This document shows positions 26,671 to 35,830 of a stretch of 64,000 nucleotides of DNA, in pieces. The notes under the pieces are model-generated. The model did not search any database, was not told the origin of the DNA, and saw only the letters and a program-made list of their open reading frames with translations. The stretch's first letter is position 1. Each line of letters begins with the position of its first letter. The stretch spans positions 48,092 through 112,091 of the forward strand of contig NZ_JACJTO010000010.1 of NCBI RefSeq assembly GCF_014698755.1. Direction: 5' to 3'. Source of the DNA: Aphanizomenon flos-aquae FACHB-1287. GTDB lineage: Bacteria > Cyanobacteriota > Cyanobacteriia > Cyanobacteriales > Nostocaceae. The translations under genes and the position numbers were made by a program.

Positions 26671-27214
26671 GATTTTGGAGGTTGGGTTAAGCGACAACGC
26701 AACCCAACAAAAATATTAATTATCTTGAGTTTCCTTTAATCATATTGCTGATTTTCTACACTTCATTTTGTTTGTAATATGCGAATATTACCCTGATTTT
26801 ATTTTTTGATATGTGTAAAAAACATATTTCATCAATTACTTCAAGTGCTAATACTACATTATGAAATGCGGAATGTGGGATGTTGGGTTTCCTTGCGTCA
26901 ATCCAACCTACGAATACTAAAAAAGGCATTATCTATGGTCAAGATTTTGTAGGTTGGGTTAAGCGACAGCGCAACCCAACAACAGTATTAATTATCTTGA
27001 GTTTCCTTTAATCATATTGCTGATTTTCTACACTTCATTTTGCTTGTAATACGCGAATATTACCCTGATTTTATTTTTTGATATGTGTAAAAAACATATT
27101 TCATCAATTACTTCAAGTGCTAATACTACATTATGAAATGCGGAATGTGGGATGTTGGGTTTCCTTGCGTCAACCCAACCTACGAATACTAAAAAAGGCA
27201 TTATCTATGGTCAA
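26671..27214. repeat. Two tandem copies of a 272-bp non-coding repeat
   Basis: Copy one (26671-26942) and copy two (26943-27214) match almost base for base; for example GTTGGGTTAAGCGAC starts at 26681 and 26953. Each begins with a GTTGGGTT/AACCCAAC hairpin (loop AAGCGACAACGC) and ends with GTTGGGTTTCCTTGCG and CAACCCAACC. It fills the gap between mfd and the ATPase/nuclease pair. No frame or RNA family is recognised. Confidence 0.95.
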
Positions 27215-27261
27215 GGAAGTGATATTATAGAATAATGGTTAATAGTTAAAGAAATAGGACA

Positions 27262-28653
27262 ATGAAAATTAAAGTCAAAAATCTTGGTACTTTACGAGAA
27301 GCAGAATTTACTCTTGGTGACTTGACGATCATTTGTGGTGGTAACAATACCGGAAAAACCTACGCAACTTATGCTTTATTTGGCTTTTTATATACTTGGC
27401 AAAGAATACTTTCAATTCAAGTCAACGATGATAAAATTGAGGAACTTCTTGCTGACGGTGTAATTCGTATTGATATCCAAGAATATGTTAAAAAATCTGA
27501 GCAGATTATAATTAAAGCCTGTGAGAGATATACCCAGGAATTACCGAAAATTTTTGCAGCACCAATTGACAGATTTAAAAATACAGAATTTAACATCAGT
27601 CTAGAAATAAAAACTGAAGATATTAAATTAAAAAACAAATTTGATCGAAAAATGGGATCAGCTAATGCAGAAATTTTCTCTATTACTAAAAGTGAAGAAA
27701 GTACAGAATTAGTTGTTACTCTTCTTGTTGAAAAAGACAAGGTAAAAATACCACATGAATTCATTAAATTTCTAATTGCTAATGCTATAAAAGATATTAT
27801 TTTTGCTCAGTTTTTCCCTCGTCCTTTTATTGCTAGTGCTGAACGAACTGGCGCGGCCATTTTTCGCAAAGAGTTGAATTTTGCTAAAAATCGTTTACTA
27901 GAAGAAATTGGTCAAGCTGACGAAAATATTGATACAATGGAACTTTTACTGAAAGAGTATGATGATTATGCTCTACCGATAAAAACGAATGTGGATTTTA
28001 CTCGTAAACTTGAAACCATTGTTAAAAAAAATAGTTTCATTACCGATGAATATCCTGATCTATTAGCTGATTTTACTGATATTATTGGTGGTGAGTATAC
28101 TGTCACCCGCAACGATGAGCTTTATTATGTACCTAAGGGTAAAAAAGTTAAGCTTTCTATGGATGAAAGTTCTAGTGCTGTGCGTTCTTTATTAGACATT
28201 GGCTTTTATCTAAAATACGAAGCACAACATGGTGATTTATTGATGGTAGATGAACCAGAATTAAATCTACACCCTGAAAATCAACGCCGAGTAGCCAGAC
28301 TTTTTGCTCGACTGGTTAACGTGGGTATTAAGGTTTTTATCACTACCCACAGCGATTACATCGTTAAAGAACTGAATACTCTAATCATGCTTAATCATGA
28401 TAAACCCTATCTCCAGCGAATTGCTGAACAAGAAGGTTATCGGCCAGAAGAACTGATTACTGCTGAAAAAATTAAAGTTTACATTGCGGAAGAAGCAAAT
28501 ATGAAACTAGAGGGAAATACAAAAAAAACTAAATGTCAAACTCTTATACCTGCGGATATCGACCCAGAATTGGGTATTGAAGCTCGGAGTTTTGATACAA
28601 CAATTGAAACGATGAATCGGATTCAGGAAGCAATTTTTTGGAGTGAAGAGTAA
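27262..28653 (+). CDS. AAA/ABC-type ATPase of a candidate two-gene defence unit
   Basis: This 463-residue protein has an SMC/OLD-like ATPase: Walker A GGNNTGKT at residues 26-33, signature-like SMDESSSAVRSLLDIG near 295, Walker B LLMVDEPELNLHP near 328 and H-loop ITTHSDYIVKELN near 360. The middle (about 60-290) is a helical insertion and the C-terminal 90 residues are an extra domain rather than a TOPRIM nuclease as in OLD proteins. Its TAA stop overlaps the ATG of the next gene by one base, so the two form one unit. Related ATPases sense phage proteins or nucleic acid ends in many defence systems; the role here is inference. Confidence 0.8.
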   Translation: MKIKVKNLGTLREAEFTLGDLTIICGGNNTGKTYATYALFGFLYTWQRILSIQVNDDKIEELLADGVIRIDIQEYVKKSEQIIIKACERYTQELPKIFAAPIDRFKNTEFNISLEIKTEDIKLKNKFDRKMGSANAEIFSITKSEESTELVVTLLVEKDKVKIPHEFIKFLIANAIKDIIFAQFFPRPFIASAERTGAAIFRKELNFAKNRLLEEIGQADENIDTMELLLKEYDDYALPIKTNVDFTRKLETIVKKNSFITDEYPDLLADFTDIIGGEYTVTRNDELYYVPKGKKVKLSMDESSSAVRSLLDIGFYLKYEAQHGDLLMVDEPELNLHPENQRRVARLFARLVNVGIKVFITTHSDYIVKELNTLIMLNHDKPYLQRIAEQEGYRPEELITAEKIKVYIAEEANMKLEGNTKKTKCQTLIPADIDPELGIEARSFDTTIETMNRIQEAIFWSEE

Positions 28654-29213
28654 TGTCTGATATTGCTATCTTGAAAGAAATGATCAAGGAAACCGCTACG
28701 GTATCATTAGAAAATGATCTTGACAGACGGAATAAGGTCATACTCAGAGAGCCTAAACCCCCCAATTACTATGTAACTATTCGTGGGATGCCGGATGATG
28801 ATAATGTCATAATTATTAATCCAGAGGAATTTAAGTCACTTGATACAATTTTCAAAGGAAAAAATGGTGAATGTAAACGTGCAGATTTTATTATCATTGC
28901 TGATACTGGTAAGAAACAGACAATTATCTGTATTGAAATGAAAGCAAGAAAAGGAGGAACAATGAAAGATATTACTGAACAACTTCAAGGAGCAAAGTGT
29001 TTTGTTGCCTATTGTCGGGAAATTGGTCAATCATTTTGGGATCATCCGAATTTTCTTAAAGATTATAAATGGCGGTTTATCAGCATTAAAAACATCACGC
29101 AAAAAACAAAAACACGGTTTGACCCTAATCAAAAGTCCACTTCAAAATTAGAAATACGCCAGATTTCAGGTAAATTTTTTCAATTTAATGATTTAGTCCA
29201 TTGCCAAAAATAA
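28653..29213 (+). CDS. Putative PD-(D/E)XK-like nuclease partner of the upstream ATPase
   Basis: This 186-residue protein is not of a family I can name. Its centre reads ADFIIIADTG, then IICIEMKARKGG, then ITEQLQGAKCFVAYC: an Asp, a Glu-x-Lys on a beta strand and a following helix with conserved-looking Gln, the layout of a PD-(D/E)XK nuclease core. The N-terminal third is acidic. It overlaps the ATPase gene by one base (TAATG), which implies translational coupling and a joint function. An effector nuclease controlled by the ATPase is a reasonable inference; it is clearly different from the TOPRIM partner seen at 38814. Confidence 0.6.
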   Translation: MSDIAILKEMIKETATVSLENDLDRRNKVILREPKPPNYYVTIRGMPDDDNVIIINPEEFKSLDTIFKGKNGECKRADFIIIADTGKKQTIICIEMKARKGGTMKDITEQLQGAKCFVAYCREIGQSFWDHPNFLKDYKWRFISIKNITQKTKTRFDPNQKSTSKLEIRQISGKFFQFNDLVHCQK

Positions 29214-29356
29214 TGATAGTGATAGTTATGTAGTGAAATAAACTTAATTGGTGAAAAATTAAAATTTATCAATCTTGGCTTTTCCTAATGTGAGTGATAT
29301 ATTTTAGTAATCATCGAAATGACTAATTTTGATATAAGTTTACAAGGTTGCAATTT

Positions 29357-32300
29357 ATGACATCACCTTTTGAACCATCCCAGAAAATTCCCATTAAACT
29401 ACCATCTAATCATCCTGACTTATTATTAGGATTAGATGACTTACTACAACTCGGTTTAATATCTGATGATCAAATTAAACAATTAGCCCGTCAATATCTC
29501 ACTTGCACTGTAGTATTTACACCTCAAACTGCATCAGAACCAGAGGAAATTTTCACCCTTAGCACACCCCCACGAAAACCATTAATTCCCACTTTACCTG
29601 TCATACCAACAGTACCTAAAAAACCCAGCTTTGTTAATTCGATGTTGCAATCTTTGGGTGAAGAATTAAGTGTAAGGTGGTTGCTGTTTTTAGGCGTATT
29701 TTTAGTAGTGCTTTCCTCCGGTGTTTTAGCTGCAAGTCAGTGGGAAAGATTCCCCGCAGTTGGACAGTATGGAGTTTTATTTGCCTATACCTTGAGTTTT
29801 TGTGGATTTACACTTTGGGCAGGTAAACAAAGCAATTTAAGGTTAACTGCACAGACATTATTAATCGTCACATTGCTATTAGTTCCTATCAACTTTTGGG
29901 CAATGGATAGCTTTAGTCTGTGGCAAAATCCATTAAACTTAGTTGTGATGGGAATTGCGTCGCTAACCCTGACGTTTATTACTAATCAACTTTGTCAAAA
30001 CCGCAATATTATTAATAATTTTCCCAGTGGTAAATTACCTTTAATCAATATTATCGGTTTGAGTTATTTACATTGGGGTTGGAAGTTATCAGTTTTTCCA
30101 CTCATTGCTGTTTATTTAGCAATGATAGGAACAACTACTATTACTGTTTACAATCAATTAACCCAATCAGAAGAAAGTACAAATACAGAAACTTCGCAAT
30201 GGGGAATTAGTTTATATTTTACTTTCCTGATTTATGCTTTATTAACTTTACTGACAAGGGCTATTTTTATAGCTGGAGTTAATATTACTCAATTAGGTTT
30301 AGCGATTGGGATTTGTGGTAGTTTAGTAATTTGGTTATCAGAAAAAAATCTCTCTACAAATTCTTCTGAACTTTGGGAAAAATTAGGAGAAATTTTACTT
30401 TTATTAGGTTGGTTAGTTTCAGTCATTACCCAACCAAACCAAGCTATCATATTGAGTGGCTTAAGTTTGTGGATTTTTAGTATTCGATTACAAAGATACA
30501 GGTTAAAAGTTGATTTTTTAGCTATTTTCTTAATTGGTTTACAGACAATTTGGCTAGGTTGGCGGTTAGTACCTAATGAATTACAAAGATTAGTAATTAG
30601 TACGACAACTCATTTAACTAATTCTCAAAATGAACCTTGGGCATTATTGAGTATTGCTTTATTTGCTTATATTATTTTGATGTTATGGATAACAAATAAG
30701 TTATATCATCAAGAAAATCAAGAAATAGCAAATTTTGGAGAATATCTTACTTTATTTTTAGGAATTTGTCTAACAATAATTAGTTTAGTAAATCCCACAT
30801 TAAGAACAATCAACTTTTTATTATCTACTATTACTTTAGCGACATTTATCCAACGCTGTACAGCTTTTTCTCCTTCCCTGATATACTTGACTCATGGTAT
30901 GGGAATATTGACACTGATTTCTAGTATTAATTGGTTTTTACCAAGTTTAAATAAAGAAATTTGGGCTGGTATTCTATTAGCTATCATGATAGCTGAATGG
31001 GGATTTAGTCTTGGTAATGGTATCTGGCGACGCAGTGCATGGTATATTGGTTTAGTATTAGCGGCACTCAGTTTTTCTTTATTGTGGGTAAATCTTGAAA
31101 GTTATTGGTATGGTAATTTACAAAATCGAACCTCTTGGGGAATAATTTGGTTAATTACACCTTTAACATTAACAGCTTTAGCTATTCGTAATACTGAACC
31201 AAATCGTACTACCAACAGTTTTTTAACTGTCTTAGCTGTGGGTGTTTCTCAATTATTAACTTTACCATTACCAGGAATTAGATTAATTGGTTTGGGTGTG
31301 GGTGTAGGTGTAAATGTAGCAGTAATGTTAGTCAATACTCGCTATTTAAGAAATCAAATATATGCAGGAACAATTATTGGTTTTGGGTTGAGTTTTCTGA
31401 CAGCATTGTTATGGGAAGGTGTATTTGGTTTAATTAAATTAACAATATCGGGTTGGTTTGTTGTTACTGCATTAACAATACTGAGTTTATGGCTATGGCG
31501 TGGTGTACTTTTACGCAAAGTTACAGAATTAGCGATAATTTATGCAGTCGCTAGTGATAAATGGGCGATTGCATTATGTACAATAGAATTATCAGCCTTA
31601 ACTCTCCACTCCAGCTTAATTTATCAAGGCATTATCAAAACAGAATATTTCTATGTTATTACCACAGCGATAATTTTAGTGGCAATTCTCTATCGCAGTT
31701 GGGGACAATCGAAGGAAGCAGCATTTTATGGTATTGGTTGGTGTTTAGAATTATTAACAGCGGAAATATTAGGATTTGGCGAACATTCAGTTATGAGAAT
31801 AGCCATAGGTAACATTATTCTAGGGTTAACAACTCAGCTATTTGGTGAATGGTGGCGACGTAAACATCAATTACAAACATTACCTAATAGTTTTAATATT
31901 CTTCCCCTCATTTATGGTGCATTTAGTGTCATTTTCCGGTTAAATACCTTTGCAGATTTTACAGGTTTTTGTTCCTTGGGTGTAGCCTTAATTCTGATTG
32001 GAGTAGGAAGACGCAGGGAAGCATTTAAACTTCTGCTTTATTTTGGTATTATCGGGTTATCAATTTCCGCCTACGAACTCCTATTTTATCAAATGTCCCT
32101 ATCAAGAGGAGGGGTGTTAGGTGATGGCTTAATTGCTATGTCAGCCCTGGGGACTAGCATTATGTATGCTTACCGTATCCTCACACCTTGGCTGATTAGT
32201 TATCTTTGTTTAACTCCAAGAGAATTAAAAAATATTGCCCATATCCATTGGGCTTGGAGTAGTATTTTATTCCTATCAGCTATTACTTTATCTATCCAAA

Positions 32301-33202
32301 TTAACTTTTCTATTGTCTTAGGAACTGGATTATTTTTAGTCCGCTATGCGATTTGGCAAGGAAGAGAAAATTCTCAAGAAACAAATCAGGAAGTCTGGGT
32401 TTATTTGGGTTTAATAGAAGCAGGAATAATTGGTATCTATTTACAAAGCTTACCAATAGGACGAACAATATCTGAACAATTATTACCTTGGAATGGGGCG
32501 ATATCTTGCCTATTTGCTTACTTCCTTTATATCCTACCTTGGGGAAGATTGGGTTGGTCAAAAATACCTTGGCAACGCACAGCTTATGTTCTCCCATTAA
32601 TCATCTTAGGCACAACGGGACTAAAAACTTATCCTATTACTTTAATTATCGTTGCTGCTTACTACATCTTTTTAGCGAAAGCAGCAACACAAATCCGGTT
32701 TACATACATCAGTTTGATATTAATTGATTGGGCGTTATTTACTTGGTTTAATGATTTAAACCTGAGAGATTCTCTTTCCTATGTGATACCTATTGGATTA
32801 TCTTTACTATATATCGCTGAGGTGGATGAACAACTTAAATTATCAACAATAAAACCCCTACGTCAAAGTTTACGAATGTTAGGAAGTGGTTTAATTTGCG
32901 GTTGGACAATTTTGTTTTATCAAAATTTACCTTTTATCCCCGGAGTTTTTAGTATGATTACTATTTTCGCTGGCTTAGGTTTAAAAGTCCGCGCTTTTCT
33001 TTATGTTGGTACAGGTACTTTTTTAATTACCAGCATTTACCAATTAGTAATTTTCAGTCTGAGTTATTCTTTTTTAAAATGGATTGTTGGTTTATTAGTT
33101 GGTATTTTGTTAATTTACATTGCTGCTAATTTTGAAACCCGACGTACTCAAATCACTGCTATACTTCGCAATATTAGTGATGAGTTTGCAAATTGGGATT
33201 GA
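29357..33202 (+). CDS. Giant polytopic membrane protein, DUF2157-like
   Basis: This protein of about 1281 residues starts at ATG 29357 (MTSPFEPSQKIPI). The first 90 residues are soluble and contain LDDLLQLGLISDDQIKQLAR, the helical head typical of DUF2157 proteins. The rest is about 30 hydrophobic segments, beginning RWLLFLGVFLVVLSSGVLAA and SQWERFPAVGQYGVL, again like DUF2157. Such proteins are found in many cyanobacteria without known function. It has no ATPase or enzyme motif. It follows the nuclease-like gene by 143 bp on the same strand but need not belong with it. Confidence 0.75.
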   Translation: MTSPFEPSQKIPIKLPSNHPDLLLGLDDLLQLGLISDDQIKQLARQYLTCTVVFTPQTASEPEEIFTLSTPPRKPLIPTLPVIPTVPKKPSFVNSMLQSLGEELSVRWLLFLGVFLVVLSSGVLAASQWERFPAVGQYGVLFAYTLSFCGFTLWAGKQSNLRLTAQTLLIVTLLLVPINFWAMDSFSLWQNPLNLVVMGIASLTLTFITNQLCQNRNIINNFPSGKLPLINIIGLSYLHWGWKLSVFPLIAVYLAMIGTTTITVYNQLTQSEESTNTETSQWGISLYFTFLIYALLTLLTRAIFIAGVNITQLGLAIGICGSLVIWLSEKNLSTNSSELWEKLGEILLLLGWLVSVITQPNQAIILSGLSLWIFSIRLQRYRLKVDFLAIFLIGLQTIWLGWRLVPNELQRLVISTTTHLTNSQNEPWALLSIALFAYIILMLWITNKLYHQENQEIANFGEYLTLFLGICLTIISLVNPTLRTINFLLSTITLATFIQRCTAFSPSLIYLTHGMGILTLISSINWFLPSLNKEIWAGILLAIMIAEWGFSLGNGIWRRSAWYIGLVLAALSFSLLWVNLESYWYGNLQNRTSWGIIWLITPLTLTALAIRNTEPNRTTNSFLTVLAVGVSQLLTLPLPGIRLIGLGVGVGVNVAVMLVNTRYLRNQIYAGTIIGFGLSFLTALLWEGVFGLIKLTISGWFVVTALTILSLWLWRGVLLRKVTELAIIYAVASDKWAIALCTIELSALTLHSSLIYQGIIKTEYFYVITTAIILVAILYRSWGQSKEAAFYGIGWCLELLTAEILGFGEHSVMRIAIGNIILGLTTQLFGEWWRRKHQLQTLPNSFNILPLIYGAFSVIFRLNTFADFTGFCSLGVALILIGVGRRREAFKLLLYFGIIGLSISAYELLFYQMSLSRGGVLGDGLIAMSALGTSIMYAYRILTPWLISYLCLTPRELKNIAHIHWAWSSILFLSAITLSIQINFSIVLGTGLFLVRYAIWQGRENSQETNQEVWVYLGLIEAGIIGIYLQSLPIGRTISEQLLPWNGAISCLFAYFLYILPWGRLGWSKIPWQRTAYVLPLIILGTTGLKTYPITLIIVAAYYIFLAKAATQIRFTYISLILIDWALFTWFNDLNLRDSLSYVIPIGLSLLYIAEVDEQLKLSTIKPLRQSLRMLGSGLICGWTILFYQNLPFIPGVFSMITIFAGLGLKVRAFLYVGTGTFLITSIYQLVIFSLSYSFLKWIVGLLVGILLIYIAANFETRRTQITAILRNISDEFANWD

Positions 33203-33224
33203 TTAGACATCTCACGAAAAAGAA

Positions 33225-33255
33225 TGTAGAGACGTTCCATGAAACATCTCTACAA
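33225..33255. repeat. Palindromic GTAGAGACGT repeat
   Basis: GTAGAGACGTTCCATGAAAC and ATCTCTAC form an imperfect palindrome just after the DUF2157-like gene. It is the same element found in frame in mfd at 23951-23981. Confidence 0.85.
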
Positions 33256-33275
33256 CAATTTTAGAACCCGCACAT

Positions 33276-34049
33276 TTAATCAATTGGATCAATACCTAGT
33301 GCGCGTAACTGTTCTGCTAACCTTTTAGCCCGTTGACGTTCTTGTTCAGCCCGTTGACGTTCCTGTTCAGTTCGTTGCTGTTCTTGTTCTACCTTTTCTA
33401 CAGCCCATGGTAATAAATTACCTGCTTGATCCCACCACCGTAGCCAGTAACCTATGCGACCTTCCTTTTCTCCTTGCCACAATCCCAAAAATAATCCCAT
33501 ATCTGTAATCCAGTAACGATTATTTTCGTCTTTTGGCTGCAATTTATACTGTCCTGACTCGATTTGATGAACTTCTAATGTAGCCGTCAGGGGATCAAAA
33601 ATTACATAGGTAGGAACTTGGAGAATTTGTTCATAAAAAAACCATTTTCCGGAGGGAAAAGTGCGTCTAGCTGAGTATTCTTTCCCGTCTGGATCTGAGC
33701 AAAATTCCATCACAACCCGGGGAATTTCCCCTTCTAGATGGGGTGTATAGCTACGTCTATCTGTCACTCCAGATAAGGGTAAAACCGTCTGCACAAAAAA
33801 CCAATCTGGCGCTTTGATAACAAGTTTACCATCCATGGTGGCACAGATGCCCAAATTGGCCGCTATAAGCATGGTGGGTTGAATATATCCGCTTAATTCC
33901 AGACCTTCTCGCAATGCTCCGGCAATTAATGGCTGTGCAGTGTTTTCCACAGGTTCTTCTTCTAAGATAAAATCTTCGGGTAATGCTTCCCAAGAAATTG
34001 CGATTGTTGATAGTTTTGGAACGGTTGAGATTGGAGTAGCCACCATCAC
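33276..34049 (-). CDS. Uma2 family endonuclease-like protein (DUF820) with coiled-coil tail
   Basis: The Uma2/DUF820 family is a PD-(D/E)XK-fold group greatly expanded in cyanobacteria. Residues about 60-190 show APDWFFVQTV, RVVMEFCSDPDGKEYSARR (acidic residues of the fold) and YVIFDPLTATLEVHQI. Residues about 215-250 are a charged coiled coil made of EQERQRAEQERQRAK units, a common addition in this family. The 257-residue length fits. The physiological role of Uma2 proteins is not established. It stands alone, convergent with the DUF2157-like gene. Confidence 0.88.
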   Translation of the reverse strand: MMVATPISTVPKLSTIAISWEALPEDFILEEEPVENTAQPLIAGALREGLELSGYIQPTMLIAANLGICATMDGKLVIKAPDWFFVQTVLPLSGVTDRRSYTPHLEGEIPRVVMEFCSDPDGKEYSARRTFPSGKWFFYEQILQVPTYVIFDPLTATLEVHQIESGQYKLQPKDENNRYWITDMGLFLGLWQGEKEGRIGYWLRWWDQAGNLLPWAVEKVEQEQQRTEQERQRAEQERQRAKRLAEQLRALGIDPID

Positions 34050-34131
34050 TCTAACTCCCTATTATGAGGATTTTTTGTAATTTATTATAGCAGGGAACAG
34101 AATTGAACGCCCTTTGGTGTATGGTTTAATA

Positions 34132-35241
34132 TTAATTAGGTTGTGTAGTCGAAAAACTCTCCTGAAAACCTAATTCTTTATATACAGTCAATGTTTCTTG
34201 ATGTACACGGGTAACATTTAACCATTCTAGATTTTCCTGCGATCGCTGTTTCCACTCTTGAAGCGTATTTGGATTACTCAATAGTTTAATTAATGCTTCA
34301 GCCAACTTATGACTATCCTGAGCCGGAACTAATATCCCTGCTTTCCCATTATCCAACGCCTCTGGAATGCCGTCTACCTCAGTCGCAACAATAGCCATTC
34401 CTGCTTCCCTCGCTTCCGAAAGTACCAAGGGGCAGGGATCACGGTGGGAAGCTAAGACAAAAATATCACAGGCTAGTAAATAACGTTGTGGTTCAGGCTG
34501 AAACCCTTCAAAATGAATCTGACTACTAACAGCAGTTGCTTGGGCTTGAGATTCAAATATTTGTTTATCTGGACCATTTCCCACCACATATAAATGCACT
34601 TCGGGAAAAGATGTCGCAACTTTCTCAAAAGCAGCAATTAACTCAGTAATACCTTTACGTTTATACATTCCTGCCACGGTAGCGATTCCTACGGAGCGCT
34701 TCGCTATCGCTGGAGTTTGTAAATTTAAAGGTTGATAATCTGATATTTTCCGAGTTCGAGGGCTACCTAAAGTCCCATTACACACTACCCGTAATTTATG
34801 TTCAGAAATTCCTCGTTTTACCATTGAATTTTTGACAGCTTTGCTAACAGCAATTACTCGGTCAGCTAAACCCATCAATAGACTACTCCGTTGAAATTCA
34901 TTATGGACAGTAGCCACTAAAGTATATCTATTTCCCCATCTTAAAGCACTCGCTAAAACCACACCCGTCATCATGTGAGCATGAACTATATTTGGCTGAA
35001 ATTCTTGCAAAATTGCCCGATAAGCTATCGCGGCCTTAATCATATTTATTGGCTGGCGATTTTGGTTGATTTTGTAATGCTTAACACCGAATTTATTTAA
35101 TAATTTTTCGTATTCTCCCCCTGCTGAAATTACGGCTACATGATCACCAGATTGAGATTGTAAACAAGCTAGATCTACTGCTACATTGACAATACCATTG
35201 CCAATTTCCTGGACATGATTTAGTATATGTATGATTCGCAT
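34132..35241 (-). CDS. Glycosyltransferase family 4 (GT-B) protein
   Basis: This 369-residue protein is a GT-B glycosyltransferase. The start MRIIHILNHVQEIGNGIV at 35241 is preferred to one seven codons upstream, since the glycine-rich first strand follows directly. The N-terminal domain has HAHMMTGVVLA, and the C-terminal nucleotide-sugar domain has HFEGFQPEPQRYLLACDIFV and PLVLSEAREAGMAIVATEVDGIPE, with the E-x7-E motif. Sugar and acceptor are unknown. At about residues 177-187 the sequence IAKRSVGIA is encoded by a dispersed repeat inserted in frame at the linker between the two domains. Confidence 0.9.
   Translation of the reverse strand: MRIIHILNHVQEIGNGIVNVAVDLACLQSQSGDHVAVISAGGEYEKLLNKFGVKHYKINQNRQPINMIKAAIAYRAILQEFQPNIVHAHMMTGVVLASALRWGNRYTLVATVHNEFQRSSLLMGLADRVIAVSKAVKNSMVKRGISEHKLRVVCNGTLGSPRTRKISDYQPLNLQTPAIAKRSVGIATVAGMYKRKGITELIAAFEKVATSFPEVHLYVVGNGPDKQIFESQAQATAVSSQIHFEGFQPEPQRYLLACDIFVLASHRDPCPLVLSEAREAGMAIVATEVDGIPEALDNGKAGILVPAQDSHKLAEALIKLLSNPNTLQEWKQRSQENLEWLNVTRVHQETLTVYKELGFQESFSTTQPN
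34682..34710 (-). repeat. Dispersed GCGATAGCGAAGCGCTCC-type repeat in frame in the glycosyltransferase gene
   Basis: On the minus strand the unit reads GCGATAGCGAAGCGCTCCGT followed by AGGAATCGC, a self-complementary element often seen in cyanobacterial genomes. It is translated as AIAKRSVGIA and keeps the frame. Confidence 0.82.
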
Positions 35242-35492
35242 AAATTTAAAAATGTGTGTCAAAACTTATTCCTAATTATGATATATAAAGTCATATATTC
35301 AAAATGTATTTCATGAAGCATATATCAAATTTATAAAGTAATGTTAATAGGGAGGGTGGTTGTTAAAGTTAAAACATTCTGTACGATAATTATTTCCTTG
35401 TCTTTTGGTTTATTATAATTACTTTTCCCAATTAGATAATATGTATATCCTGGTGAAAACTACATACAAAACCCTGATTCATCTTCCTGTAC

Positions 35493-35690
35493 TCAATTAA
35501 GTGATTTTGGCTCAAAATGTAACACCATAATTTGCTCTAGACGCAACCCAACAGATCCATAGGTTTGTCCATTGATATCGCTAAATTCTACTTCAAATGC
35601 TGTACCAACTTGACCACGTAATAAGTTATATTCAGGTAAATCCATTGTGAGTGCTACTACGTCTAGTAAATTAAACTGATTTTTAATCAT
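35493..35690 (-). CDS. DUF4926 protein, internally shortened copy
   Basis: This 65-residue protein matches DUF4926: LLDVVALTMDLPEYNLLRGQ, then VEFSDINGQTYGSVGL and IMVLHFEP. Compared with the paralog at 41406-41657 it lacks nine or ten residues between GQVGT and AFEVEF (where the other has IVELLADGA) by an in-frame deletion. DUF4926 is a small SH3-like family of unknown function often next to DUF6883; no DUF6883 gene is next to this copy. The deletion removes what looks like a beta strand, so it may be non-functional. Confidence 0.75.
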   Translation of the reverse strand: MIKNQFNLLDVVALTMDLPEYNLLRGQVGTAFEVEFSDINGQTYGSVGLRLEQIMVLHFEPKSLN

Positions 35691-35830
35691 TTGGGAATAA
35701 TTGACGATTAGATAAGGATGAGGAAATTATTTTTGATACTCATAAAATCTGTTATATTATAGTACATACGAATTAAAACATCAAATTCAGATAACTTACA
35801 AAATTCATAACTGACTAAGGTTAAATCATC

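Noticed and set aside
26671..27214. Possible CRISPR array
   Set aside because: There are only two long units of 272 bp with no short repeat-spacer periodicity and no cas genes in the window.
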